A stretch of DNA of 5,744 nt from Anaerolineae bacterium. Its GTDB lineage: Bacteria > Chloroflexota > Anaerolineae > Aggregatilineales > Phototrophicaceae. The notes below the pieces were generated by a model that saw only the letters and a program-made list of their open reading frames with translations, searched no databases and had not been told where the DNA came from. The DNA lies in contig JAIOHO010000562.1 in the NCBI GenBank assembly GCA_019912905.1, positions 1 through 5,744 of the forward strand, read 5' to 3'. This document shows, piece by piece, positions 1-5,343 of the stretch (the first letter of the stretch is position 1; each line of letters opens with the position of its first letter). Made by a program: the position numbers and the translations under genes.

Positions 1-967
1 CTGCTGCCATACGCGGAAACAGCCAGTCATGCGGCGCATAATCCAGCCTGAAAATCGTGTCGGGCAGCGCGCGGTCGCCGATGCCAGCCCAACCGCTGAG
101 CAGCACGGCACGCTGGCCGCTGGTCTGAATCGCCTGGAGCACCCGGTCTGTGAGCTGCTCCGAATCCCGGTTGGTCATGCTGCCAAAGCCAACATATACC
201 GGCTTCGGCCCGGCGTCGAGAAAGCGGAGCAGTTCCGGCGAGGGCTGCCAGTCGCCCGGTTCCAGGAACCAGTAACCGCTGATGTGGATGTGCGGACCCC
301 AATCCGGCGGAAAGGGCAGGACATGCGAGCTGTAGCCATAGACAATCGGGTAGGGCCGGTTGATCGACAGGCGAAAGGATTCCTGCGCCGGAGGCAGGCC
401 GAGGACTTCGGTTCGCAGGTGGTTATAGGCATCTCTGAACAGCCACCAGTTGATTTCCATAGTCAGATCGTGCGTCATCTGATTGTACAGGCCGCGCCAG
501 GGAATCCCATCCGGCAGATCTGGAAACAGCAGGCTCGGAAAGGCGCGGGTAACATTGAGCGGCTGCAAATAGGTGGCGATGCCGGGGACGCCCATTTTTT
601 CCGCGATGGGCACGCCGGTGAAGAAGCCCAGGGTCGAAAACAGTATGGCATCGGCGTCCTGGCAGGCGGCCCAGCAGTCGCGTCCAAGCTGGTCCATCAT
701 CTCAGCAGCCACATCCCGCAGCCGTCTGAGGAAGATCAGGGGATTGCCGCCGCTTTCCAGCCAGTTGAGGCCGCCTTCCCCCTGCATGATCTCCTGGGGA
801 TTGCCGGTAATCGGGTGGAAATCGAGGCCGTGCGTGCGCACAAAATCTTCGTAGGGCGCATGAGTGGCGATCTTCACGGTGTAGCCCGCCGCCTGAAGGC
901 CCAGTGCCAGCGGAACAAATGGCTGAATGTCACCGCGCGAACCGACGGTAATCAGGGTGATGCGCAT
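1..967 (-). CDS. GT1-family (sterol/macrolide-type) glycosyltransferase, C-terminus beyond the window
   Basis: A GT-B glycosyltransferase that would move a sugar from a nucleotide-sugar donor to a lipid or small-molecule acceptor. 322 residues are visible from ATG at 967. The N-terminus has the family signature TVGSRGDIQPFVPLALGL (residues 7-24), typical of the GtfB, UGT80 and Atg26-like group. The start of the donor domain appears as GPKPVYVGFGSM (253-264) and APHDWLFPRMAA (311-322). Family members are usually about 400-430 residues, so roughly 100 are missing, including the expected HHGGAGTT donor-binding segment. The frame is open to the window edge, so it is cut by the window and not shown to be broken. 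No signal peptide or membrane helix is seen. GAGGT lies 6 bases before the ATG and overlaps the end of the upstream CoA-binding gene, which supports this start and suggests translational coupling. Acceptor and sugar cannot be read from the sequence. Confidence 0.92.
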   Translation of the reverse strand, partial: MRITLITVGSRGDIQPFVPLALGLQAAGYTVKIATHAPYEDFVRTHGLDFHPITGNPQEIMQGEGGLNWLESGGNPLIFLRRLRDVAAEMMDQLGRDCWAACQDADAILFSTLGFFTGVPIAEKMGVPGIATYLQPLNVTRAFPSLLFPDLPDGIPWRGLYNQMTHDLTMEINWWLFRDAYNHLRTEVLGLPPAQESFRLSINRPYPIVYGYSSHVLPFPPDWGPHIHISGYWFLEPGDWQPSPELLRFLDAGPKPVYVGFGSMTNRDSEQLTDRVLQAIQTSGQRAVLLSGWAGIGDRALPDTIFRLDYAPHDWLFPRMAA

Positions 968-971
968 CGAC

Positions 972-1388
972 TTACCTCAGCAGTCTGCGATGTTCGACTT
1001 TGATGCAGGCATTCATGGCAACGTCGAGGCCGGCTTCCAGGGCCGTCTGGCGGGCCTGATCATCGACCACGCCAAGCTGAGTCCAGATGGCTTTCGCGCG
1101 GGTATCGAGGGCTTCACGGACGATCTCGGCTACATATTCCGAACGGCGAAAGATGTTGACGATGTCGATGGGTTCGGGCACCTGGGCCAGCGACGCATAG
1201 CTGGGCTGGCCGTCGATGGTCGCGACCGTTGGATTGACCGGGTAGACCGTATAGCCTGCCTGCCGCAGATACTGCGCGATCTGATAGCTGGTACGGTGCG
1301 GATTATCGGAATGGCCGACGACGGCAATGACTCTGGCGTTTTGCAGGACGCGGCGCATGGCGTCCTCGTGGCGATTCAGGTCGGTCAT
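972..1388 (-). CDS. YccU-type CoA-binding domain protein (COG1832-like)
   Basis: A 138-residue, single-domain Rossmann-fold protein like the N-terminal CoA-binding domain of succinyl-CoA synthetase alpha (CoA_binding_2 family). The visible motifs follow family order: nucleotide loop VVGHSDNPHRTSYQIA (residues 23-38), YPVNP (49-53), DIVNIFRR (75-82), IWTQLGV (101-107) and the C-terminal GLDVAMNACIKVEH (120-133) with its conserved Cys128. The length is normal for the family. The physiological role of stand-alone members is not well defined; binding of CoA or an acyl-CoA is inferred from the fold. The ATG at 1388 has AGGAG about 8 bases upstream, within the 19-base gap after the cupin stop. Its own stop is 4 bases before the glycosyltransferase start, so it is the middle gene of a probable three-gene transcript. 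One oddity is NA before the conserved Cys, where many relatives have DR. Confidence 0.93.
   Translation of the reverse strand: MTDLNRHEDAMRRVLQNARVIAVVGHSDNPHRTSYQIAQYLRQAGYTVYPVNPTVATIDGQPSYASLAQVPEPIDIVNIFRRSEYVAEIVREALDTRAKAIWTQLGVVDDQARQTALEAGLDVAMNACIKVEHRRLLR
974..978 (-). promoter_or_regulatory. Ribosome binding site of the glycosyltransferase, overlapping the upstream stop
   Basis: GAGGT lies 6 bases before the ATG at 967. It covers the last sense codon of the CoA-binding protein gene and reaches into its TAA stop (974-972). Ribosomes ending on one gene would sit on the start site of the next, which fits coupled translation. Confidence 0.75.
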
Positions 1389-1407
1389 GCGATCCTCTCC
1401 TGGGAGA

Positions 1408-1731
1408 TCAATGCGGCGGCGGGGCCATGCACACCAGGACCGTCAGGCGGATGCTGCCGGTGTTCTCGACGCCGTGCGGCACCCCGGCCTGCGCCCAGAT
1501 GATACTGCCTTCACCCGCTTCCTGCACGGCATCGCCGATGGTGAAGTGCCCGCTGCCTTCCATGACGACGTAGACTTTGTCCTGGTCGGCATGATCGTGA
1601 AGGGCCTGACTCTGGCCCGGCTCCAGGCAGTTGAGGCCCACCAGCATGTGGTCTCCCTGAAACAGGGTCGTTTTGTAGAATTTCTCGGCTTTTGCGCCAA
1701 CGTGATCCTGAAAACGGATGATGCTGCTCAT
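1408..1731 (-). CDS. Small single-domain cupin protein
   Basis: A 107-residue one-domain cupin, a small beta-barrel that usually holds a metal ion. Motif 1 runs from Gly39 through His45 and His47 (HDHADQDKVYVVMEG) to Gly59. Motif 2 runs from Gly75 through Gly83 and His86 to Asn90 (AGVPHGVENTG). The three histidines expected as metal ligands are present. The motif 1 glutamate position is Lys52, as in the common DQDK subgroup. The substrate cannot be told: such cupins include isomerases, dioxygenases and sugar- or ligand-binding proteins. I chose ATG at 1731 because AGGAG lies 11 bases upstream. The longer reading starts at a TTG inside the stem of a terminator and would add 11 residues unlike the family. 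It is the first gene of the accessory trio, directly behind the rplM-rpsI terminator. Confidence 0.93.
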   Translation of the reverse strand: MSSIIRFQDHVGAKAEKFYKTTLFQGDHMLVGLNCLEPGQSQALHDHADQDKVYVVMEGSGHFTIGDAVQEAGEGSIIWAQAGVPHGVENTGSIRLTVLVCMAPPPH

Positions 1732-1742
1732 CTCATCTGCCG

Positions 1743-1747
1743 CTCCT
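1743..1747 (-). promoter_or_regulatory. Ribosome binding site deciding the cupin start
   Basis: AGGAG sits 11 bases before the ATG at 1731. The spacing is slightly long, but another ATG at 1736 is out of frame and meets a stop after two codons. The in-frame TTG at 1764 lies in the terminator stem with no Shine-Dalgarno of its own, so 1731 is preferred. Confidence 0.65.
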
Positions 1748-1754
1748 GAAACAC

Positions 1755-1784
1755 AAAAAGGCAAGGCCGATCACAGCCTTGCCC
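1755..1784 (-). terminator. Intrinsic terminator of the rplM-rpsI unit
   Basis: Read on the minus strand, a perfect 8-bp stem GGCAAGGC/GCCTTGCC encloses the 8-base loop TGTGATCG and is followed at once by TTTTTGTGT. It starts about 28 bases after the rpsI stop, where a Rho-independent terminator for the ribosomal operon is expected. The tract of five Ts is short but uninterrupted. The cupin start follows closely, so partial readthrough is possible. Confidence 0.85.
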
Positions 1785-1812
1785 GAATCGAGCCTCATAT
1801 ACCCAGAAGAAC

Positions 1813-2208
1813 CTAACGCTTGGTGTAGGTCGGGGCCTTGCGTGCACGCTTGAGACCGGGTTTCTTCCGTTCCTTGACGCGTGGGTCGCGGGTCAGGAAG
1901 TCGCCGTCTTTCAACTGCGGTTTCATATCGGGGTCGATCTTGAGCAGGGCACGAGCCACCCCCAGGCGCACCGCGTCGCGCTGGCCGCTGATGCCGCCGC
2001 CGTTGACGTGGACGGTGATGTTATAGCTCTTTTCCTGGCCGATGGCGCGCAGTGGTTCCAGCACCATTTCGATGTCCCCGTAGCGTGGGAAATAATCCTG
2101 ACCGTCTTTATCGTTGACGACGATATTGCCGGTGCCGCCGGGGAACAGACGCACGCGAGCGCTTGCGGCCTTGCGCCGCCCAATGCCTTCGTAATACTGT
2201 GCAGACAT
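1813..2208 (-). CDS. rpsI: 30S ribosomal protein S9
   Basis: Ribosomal protein S9 (uS9) sits in the head of the small subunit. Its long basic C-terminal tail reaches toward the P-site tRNA. The 131 residues are normal for bacteria. The S9 signature GGGISGQRDAVRLGVARAL covers residues 70-88, and the tail KKPGLKRARKAPTYTKR ends in the KR pair expected to contact the P-site anticodon stem-loop. The ATG at 2208 has AGGAGGG 8 bases upstream, overlapping the stop of rplM. This fits the conserved rplM-rpsI pair and balanced, coupled translation. An intrinsic terminator follows about 28 bases after its stop. No unusual features. Confidence 0.98.
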   Translation of the reverse strand: MSAQYYEGIGRRKAASARVRLFPGGTGNIVVNDKDGQDYFPRYGDIEMVLEPLRAIGQEKSYNITVHVNGGGISGQRDAVRLGVARALLKIDPDMKPQLKDGDFLTRDPRVKERKKPGLKRARKAPTYTKR

Positions 2209-2216
2209 CCGTCATT

Positions 2217-2223
2217 CCCTCCT
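2217..2223 (-). promoter_or_regulatory. Ribosome binding site of rpsI, overlapping the rplM stop
   Basis: AGGAGGG lies 8 bases before the rpsI ATG and shares two bases with the rplM TAG stop (2224-2222). The strong match and the overlap suggest efficient, coupled synthesis of S9 after L13. Confidence 0.8.
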
Positions 2224-2656
2224 AAAGGTCCAGAACTTTGGGGTTCTGTGCGGCGTGCGGATGCGCATCGCCCGCGTAAACTTTCAATTTTCTGAGCATC
2301 TGGCGGCCCAGAGCATTCTTGGGCAGCATCCCCTTCACCGCCAACTGGATCACCCGGTCGGGGTGCCGTTCGAGCTGGTTGCGCAGCGGTATTGCGGTCA
2401 GGCCGCCGTTGTATTTGGAGTGCCGGTAATAGATTTTCTGGTCGAGCTTGTTGCCGGTGGTGACGATTTTCTCGCAGTTGATGACCACGACATAATCCCC
2501 GACATCGGTGTTGGGTGCAAAAATCGGCTTGTTTTTGCCGCGCAGAATCGTCGCAATTTGTGTTGCGAGACGCCCCAGCGTTTTACCTTCTGCGTCCACA
2601 ACCCACCATTCGCGCTGGATGTCGTCTGGTTTGGTGACGAACGTTTTCTGTTTCAC
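2222..2656 (-). CDS. rplM: 50S ribosomal protein L13
   Basis: Ribosomal protein L13 (uL13) is an early assembly protein of the large subunit that binds 23S rRNA. The 144 residues match the family length. Recognisable segments are REWWVVDAEGKTLGRLAT (15-32), the GDYVVVIN strand (53-60), the motif TGNKLDQKIYYRHSKYNGG (67-85) and KGMLPKNALGRQMLRKLKVY (108-127). The start is GTG at 2656, not ATG. GGAGG lies 6 bases upstream, and the N-terminus aligns with the usual start of the family. It follows truA after an 86-base gap carrying a promoter and a leader hairpin, and precedes rpsI with 13 bases between. In E. coli, L13 is reported to repress its own operon; whether the leader here has that role is inference. 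Confidence 0.98.
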   Translation of the reverse strand: MKQKTFVTKPDDIQREWWVVDAEGKTLGRLATQIATILRGKNKPIFAPNTDVGDYVVVINCEKIVTTGNKLDQKIYYRHSKYNGGLTAIPLRNQLERHPDRVIQLAVKGMLPKNALGRQMLRKLKVYAGDAHPHAAQNPKVLDL

Positions 2657-2662
2657 AACGAT

Positions 2663-2667
2663 CCTCC
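2663..2667 (-). promoter_or_regulatory. Ribosome binding site supporting the rplM GTG start
   Basis: GGAGG sits 6 bases before the GTG at 2656. It lies immediately 3' of the leader hairpin at 2683-2669, with one base between, so folding of the leader could limit access to it. Confidence 0.75.
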
Positions 2668-2668
2668 G

Positions 2669-2683
2669 GCGGGCGTGTCCCGC
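2669..2683 (-). promoter_or_regulatory. Leader hairpin next to the rplM Shine-Dalgarno
   Basis: In the rplM leader RNA, GCGGG pairs with CCCGC around the 5-base loop ACACG. A further 3-bp CCG/CGG pairing across a 5-base bulge (GAGAA) would draw in the first Gs of the Shine-Dalgarno. The hexamer CCGGAG occurs on both sides of the hairpin, at 2691-2686 and 2669-2664. A role in control of L13/S9 synthesis is inference from position. Confidence 0.45.
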
Positions 2684-2706
2684 TTCTCCGGTTACGAAAT
2701 GTCTCT

Positions 2707-2734
2707 ATTTTACGGACGATTCGCGTCCGATCAA
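2707..2734 (-). promoter_or_regulatory. Sigma70-type promoter for rplM-rpsI
   Basis: A -35 box TTGATC (2734-2729), a 16-base spacer and a -10 box TAAAAT (2712-2707) lie wholly in the truA-rplM gap. The expected transcript start is near 2700, giving a leader of about 44 bases. The spacer together with one base of the -35 box forms the perfect inverted repeat CGGACG-ATTCG-CGTCCG (2713-2729). Both boxes are close to the bacterial housekeeping consensus, but no experiment backs them. Confidence 0.6.
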
Positions 2735-2742
2735 GGCACAAT

Positions 2743-3489
2743 TCAGGCGTAGCGGACACATTCGAGGACCAACCCATAGGGTGGTGCCAGTGTCCCTGCC
2801 CGGGCCAGATCGCCTGCGCGGAAGGCCGCTTCAAAATCCGCTGTGGTCACCAGCCCGCGCGCCACATCCATTTGGGTTCCCACCATGCGCCGGACCATGT
2901 GCTGCAAGAAGGCCGTCGCTTCGACCAAGTAGACCAGGCGCTGGCCGAACGGCTCCTTAAACAACTGCCATTCTGACCGCATCACCACCCGGATGGTATT
3001 GGTTCCCCGGGGCGGGTGACCGAAGGTAGCAAAGTCGTGTTCCCCGACCAGCAGGGCCGCCGCCGCGTGCAGCGCCTCGTAATCCAGGTTTCCCCAGATG
3101 TGCCAGGCCCGCCGCCGCCAGAACGGGTGAGGCTGCGGCGCAATCAGCACCGTGTAGCTGTACAACCTCGACCGGGCATCGAAACGCGGATGGAACCCTG
3201 GCTGTGGCGCGAGGTCCTGCAAGGCGATGTCGTCTGGCAGAACTGCGTTGAGCGCGCGCAGCAGGACCGCATCCGCGTGAGTCCAATCCACCTCGAAGGC
3301 GATGACCTGACCGGTCGCATGGACCCCTGCGTCAGTGCGACCCGCACCAATAACCGTGGTCGTCTGGTGCGTGATCCTGGTGATCGCGCTTTCTACCGCC
3401 CCTTGAATAGTGGGGATGTCCCCCGCCTGACGCTGGAACCCTTGATAATTCGTCCCGTCATAAGCGAGGGTTGCGCGGTAGCGGGTCAC
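2743..3489 (-). CDS. truA: tRNA pseudouridine(38-40) synthase TruA
   Basis: TruA converts uridines 38-40 in the anticodon stem-loop of many tRNAs to pseudouridine, in the cytoplasm. The 248 residues are normal for the family. The N-terminus has LAYDGTNYQGFQRQ (8-21), and the catalytic aspartate is Asp53 in GAGRTDAGVHATGQ (48-61). Other family segments are FHPRFDARSRLYSYTV (98-113), GEHDFATFG (148-156) and FLQHMVRRMVGTQMDVARG (194-212). The start is GTG at 3489, whose last bases form the TGA stop of rplQ (GTGA overlap). This indicates coupled translation, since only a poorly spaced GAGG precedes it. The position after rplQ and before rplM-rpsI is a common bacterial arrangement, linking tRNA modification to the translation machinery. 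Confidence 0.97.
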   Translation of the reverse strand: MTRYRATLAYDGTNYQGFQRQAGDIPTIQGAVESAITRITHQTTTVIGAGRTDAGVHATGQVIAFEVDWTHADAVLLRALNAVLPDDIALQDLAPQPGFHPRFDARSRLYSYTVLIAPQPHPFWRRRAWHIWGNLDYEALHAAAALLVGEHDFATFGHPPRGTNTIRVVMRSEWQLFKEPFGQRLVYLVEATAFLQHMVRRMVGTQMDVARGLVTTADFEAAFRAGDLARAGTLAPPYGLVLECVRYA

Positions 3490-3878
3490 GCCTCGCTGCG
3501 GTCAACCAGTTCCAGCAGCACCATCTCGGCGCGGTCGCCCTTACGCGGTTCAAGTTTGAACATACGCGTATAGCCCCCGGCGCGCTCTTCATAGCGCGGG
3601 GCCAGCTCGTCAAACAGCTTGCCGACCACATCCCGGTCATTGTTCAGGCGGCTGGCGGCGATGCGCCGGGCATGAACGGTCCGTTCAGGGTTTTCGTGCG
3701 CCAGTCCACGCTTGGCAATGGTGATCAGCCGTTCGGTCTTGCCGCGCACAAAATCGGCCTTGGCCCGCGTGGTTGTGATTCGTTCATGTTTCAACAGCGC
3801 CAGCGTCAGATTCAACGCCAGGGCTTTACGCTGGCCGCTGTTGCGGCCCAGTTTTTTACCGCTTACACGATGTCGCAT
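3486..3878 (-). CDS. rplQ: 50S ribosomal protein L17
   Basis: Ribosomal protein L17 (bL17) is a large-subunit protein near the peptide exit tunnel. The 130 residues are in the usual range. The start MRHRVSGKKLGRNSGQRKAL and the family motif with HERITTTRAKADFVRGKTER (31-50) identify it, and the C-terminus has GGYTRMFKLEPRKGDRAEM (101-119). The ATG at 3878 follows the rpoA stop after only two bases. The glycine codons at the end of rpoA (GGTGGTGGA) supply the only Shine-Dalgarno-like sequence, so translation probably depends on ribosomes finishing rpoA. The stop overlaps the truA start by four bases. The rpoA-rplQ pair is nearly universal in bacteria. Confidence 0.98.
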   Translation of the reverse strand: MRHRVSGKKLGRNSGQRKALALNLTLALLKHERITTTRAKADFVRGKTERLITIAKRGLAHENPERTVHARRIAASRLNNDRDVVGKLFDELAPRYEERAGGYTRMFKLEPRKGDRAEMVLLELVDRSEA

Positions 3879-3880
3879 TG

Positions 3881-4876
3881 TTATCCACCACCACTCAAAT
3901 CGGGGATCTCGGCATCATCACGCAGATAGCCTTTGTCCCGCAGCTTTTCCACGAGTTCGTCCAGCGATTTCTCGCCAAAGTTGCGAATCGCGAGCATGGC
4001 ATCCGGCCCGCGATCCAGCATATCGAGCACATCACCGATGGTCGTGATGCCGGTGCGCTTGAGCGAATTGAAGACGCGCACGCTCAGATCGAGTTCTTCG
4101 ATCGGCTTCTCATACAGCTCATTCTTGCGGCCATCATCGCGGTCGTCTTCTTCTTGCTGACCCATGGGAATGAAGTCTTCCGTGATGTGTTCGACCCCGG
4201 CGATGGGGGTCAGATGCTTGATAAGAATCTTGGAGGCTTCGCTCAGAGCATCTTCCGGGCGGATGGTGCCATCCGTCCAGATTTCGATAATCAGTTTGTC
4301 GTAATTGGTGCGCTGGCCGACCCGCGCGCGCTCGACCTCAAAATTGACCCGGCGGATCGGGCTGAAAATCGCGTCAATCGGCAGTTCGCCAATCGGCAGC
4401 CGCCCACGTTCTTCCGCAGGGCTGTAGCCGCGCCCGGAGCGCACTTCAAATTCGATTTCCAACTGGGCATCGGGCGAGTCGACCGTGAACAGATACAGGT
4501 CGGTATTGATGATCGCCACTTCCGGCGGGCATTCAATATCCGCCGCCGTCACCGTGCCTTCACCGTGCTGTTCGAGCCGCAGCCGAGCCGATTCCACGTC
4601 GAACAGGTTGAGCCGGAGCTGCTTCACCTGAAGCATCAACTGCGTCATGTCCTCGCGGACGTGGGGGATGGCCGAGAATTCGTGATGCACGTCGGACACA
4701 CGCACACTGGTGACCGCCGCGCCAGGCAGCGACGAGAGCAGGATGCGGCGCAGGGCCGTACCCAGGGTCAGGCCGTAACCACTTTCCAGCGGGCTGACGA
4801 CGAAACGCCCATAATTGCGCGAAGTGGCGTCCGGCTGTACTTTGTGGGGCAGAACGAAATTATTGGTCGTAACCAA
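3881..4876 (-). CDS. rpoA: RNA polymerase alpha subunit
   Basis: Alpha forms the dimer on which beta and beta' assemble; its C-terminal domain contacts promoter UP elements and activators. The 331 residues are normal. The N-terminal dimerisation motif LGTALRRILLSSLPGAAV lies at 38-55 (Thr40 where E. coli has Asn). The acidic linker QQEEDDRDDGRKN is at 240-252. The C-terminal helix-hairpin-helix domain has SVRVFNSLK (265-273) and NFGEKSL (299-305). By alignment, Arg267, Asn270, Gly301, Lys303 and Ser304 match E. coli DNA-contacting R265, N268, G296, K298 and S299, so UP-element binding should be intact. The start is TTG at 4876 with AGGAGG 9 bases upstream. No ATG or GTG gives a full-length domain, since the next Met is residue 77. 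It follows rpsK directly, without rpsD, after a 32-base gap with a hairpin. Confidence 0.98.
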   Translation of the reverse strand: MVTTNNFVLPHKVQPDATSRNYGRFVVSPLESGYGLTLGTALRRILLSSLPGAAVTSVRVSDVHHEFSAIPHVREDMTQLMLQVKQLRLNLFDVESARLRLEQHGEGTVTAADIECPPEVAIINTDLYLFTVDSPDAQLEIEFEVRSGRGYSPAEERGRLPIGELPIDAIFSPIRRVNFEVERARVGQRTNYDKLIIEIWTDGTIRPEDALSEASKILIKHLTPIAGVEHITEDFIPMGQQEEDDRDDGRKNELYEKPIEELDLSVRVFNSLKRTGITTIGDVLDMLDRGPDAMLAIRNFGEKSLDELVEKLRDKGYLRDDAEIPDLSGGG

Positions 4877-4885
4877 GACCCAAAT

Positions 4886-4891
4886 CCTCCT
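4886..4891 (-). promoter_or_regulatory. Ribosome binding site supporting the rpoA TTG start
   Basis: AGGAGG, the strongest Shine-Dalgarno in this part of the operon, lies 9 bases before the TTG at 4876. No ATG or GTG sits in frame nearby, so this site decides the start. It directly follows the 3' side of the hairpin at 4908-4892. Confidence 0.8.
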
Positions 4892-4908
4892 ATTGCCGCG
4901 CGGGCAAT
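4892..4908 (-). promoter_or_regulatory. Intercistronic hairpin between rpsK and rpoA
   Basis: A perfect 6-bp stem ATTGCC/GGCAAT with the loop CGCGC fills exactly the space between the rpsK stop codon and the rpoA Shine-Dalgarno. No T-tract follows, so it is not a terminator. It could set access to the rpoA start, or mark an RNA processing site. The function is inference; the palindrome itself is seen directly. Confidence 0.45.
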
Positions 4909-5313
4909 TTATACACGACGCTTCTTGGGGGGGCGCACGCCGTTGTGCGGGATGGGGGTTACGTCAGTGATCGACCGCACCTTCAGACCGCTGCCCTGGA
5001 TGGCTCGAATGGCAGCTTCTCGCCCGGGGCCAGGGCCTTTGACAAACACATCCACTTCCTGCATACCATGACCTACCGCCGAATCGGAGGCGTTCTGCGC
5101 GGCCATCCGAGCGGCGAAGGGGGTGCTTTTGCGGCTGCCTTTGAAGCCAGACGTGCCCGCGCTCGCCCAGGAGACCACGTTGCCGGATTGATCGGTCATG
5201 GTCACAATGGTGTTATTGAAGGTCGCGAAGACATGCGCCTGACCGTAGGGGATATTCTTGACGACTTTTTTGGCGGTCCGCCGACCACCGGTTGTTTTCT
5301 TCTGGCGTGCCAT
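4909..5313 (-). CDS. rpsK: 30S ribosomal protein S11
   Basis: Ribosomal protein S11 (uS11) lies on the platform of the small subunit, next to the mRNA exit region and the 3' end of 16S rRNA. The 134 residues are slightly longer than in E. coli because of a basic N-terminal stretch. The family core is visible as HVFATFNNTIVTMTDQSGN (27-45), GFKGSRKSTPFAA (56-68), KGPGPGREAAIRAIQGSGL (92-110) and DVTPIPHNGVRPPKKRRV (117-134). In the E. coli protein the equivalent Asn-Gly pair is a known isoaspartate site; it is kept here (Asn124-Gly125), although the usual Cys after it is Val. The ATG at 5313 has GAGAGG 4 bases upstream. It follows rpsM after 100 bases, an unusually wide gap for this operon, and precedes rpoA with 32 bases between. 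Confidence 0.98.
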   Translation of the reverse strand: MARQKKTTGGRRTAKKVVKNIPYGQAHVFATFNNTIVTMTDQSGNVVSWASAGTSGFKGSRKSTPFAARMAAQNASDSAVGHGMQEVDVFVKGPGPGREAAIRAIQGSGLKVRSITDVTPIPHNGVRPPKKRRV

Positions 5314-5343
5314 AAAACCTCTCCAGACGGCTCTTTACGGGAA

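Noticed and set aside
29..1003. A 324-codon open frame on the plus strand opposite the glycosyltransferase
   Set aside because: The minus strand in the same place encodes a convincing GT1 protein with the family's signature motifs and a ribosome binding site. The plus-strand product resembles nothing I know.
927..1502. Plus-strand frame of 191 codons across the CoA-binding gene and into the cupin gene
   Set aside because: It is antisense to two genes with clear motifs and has no recognisable content.
1732..1764. A longer cupin protein starting at the TTG at 1764
   Set aside because: That codon lies in the terminator stem, lacks its own Shine-Dalgarno and would add 11 residues not typical of the family; ATG at 1731 has AGGAG upstream.
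2255..2752. Plus-strand frame of 165 codons opposite rplM, running through the rplM promoter region
   Set aside because: It is antisense to L13 and has no family features. The promoter and leader on the minus strand explain the gap better.
3878..5071. A 397-codon open frame on the plus strand, opposite rpoA and part of rpsK
   Set aside because: It lies antisense to a clear RpoA gene and into S11. The translation shows no recognisable family, and long antisense frames arise easily opposite GC-rich coding DNA.
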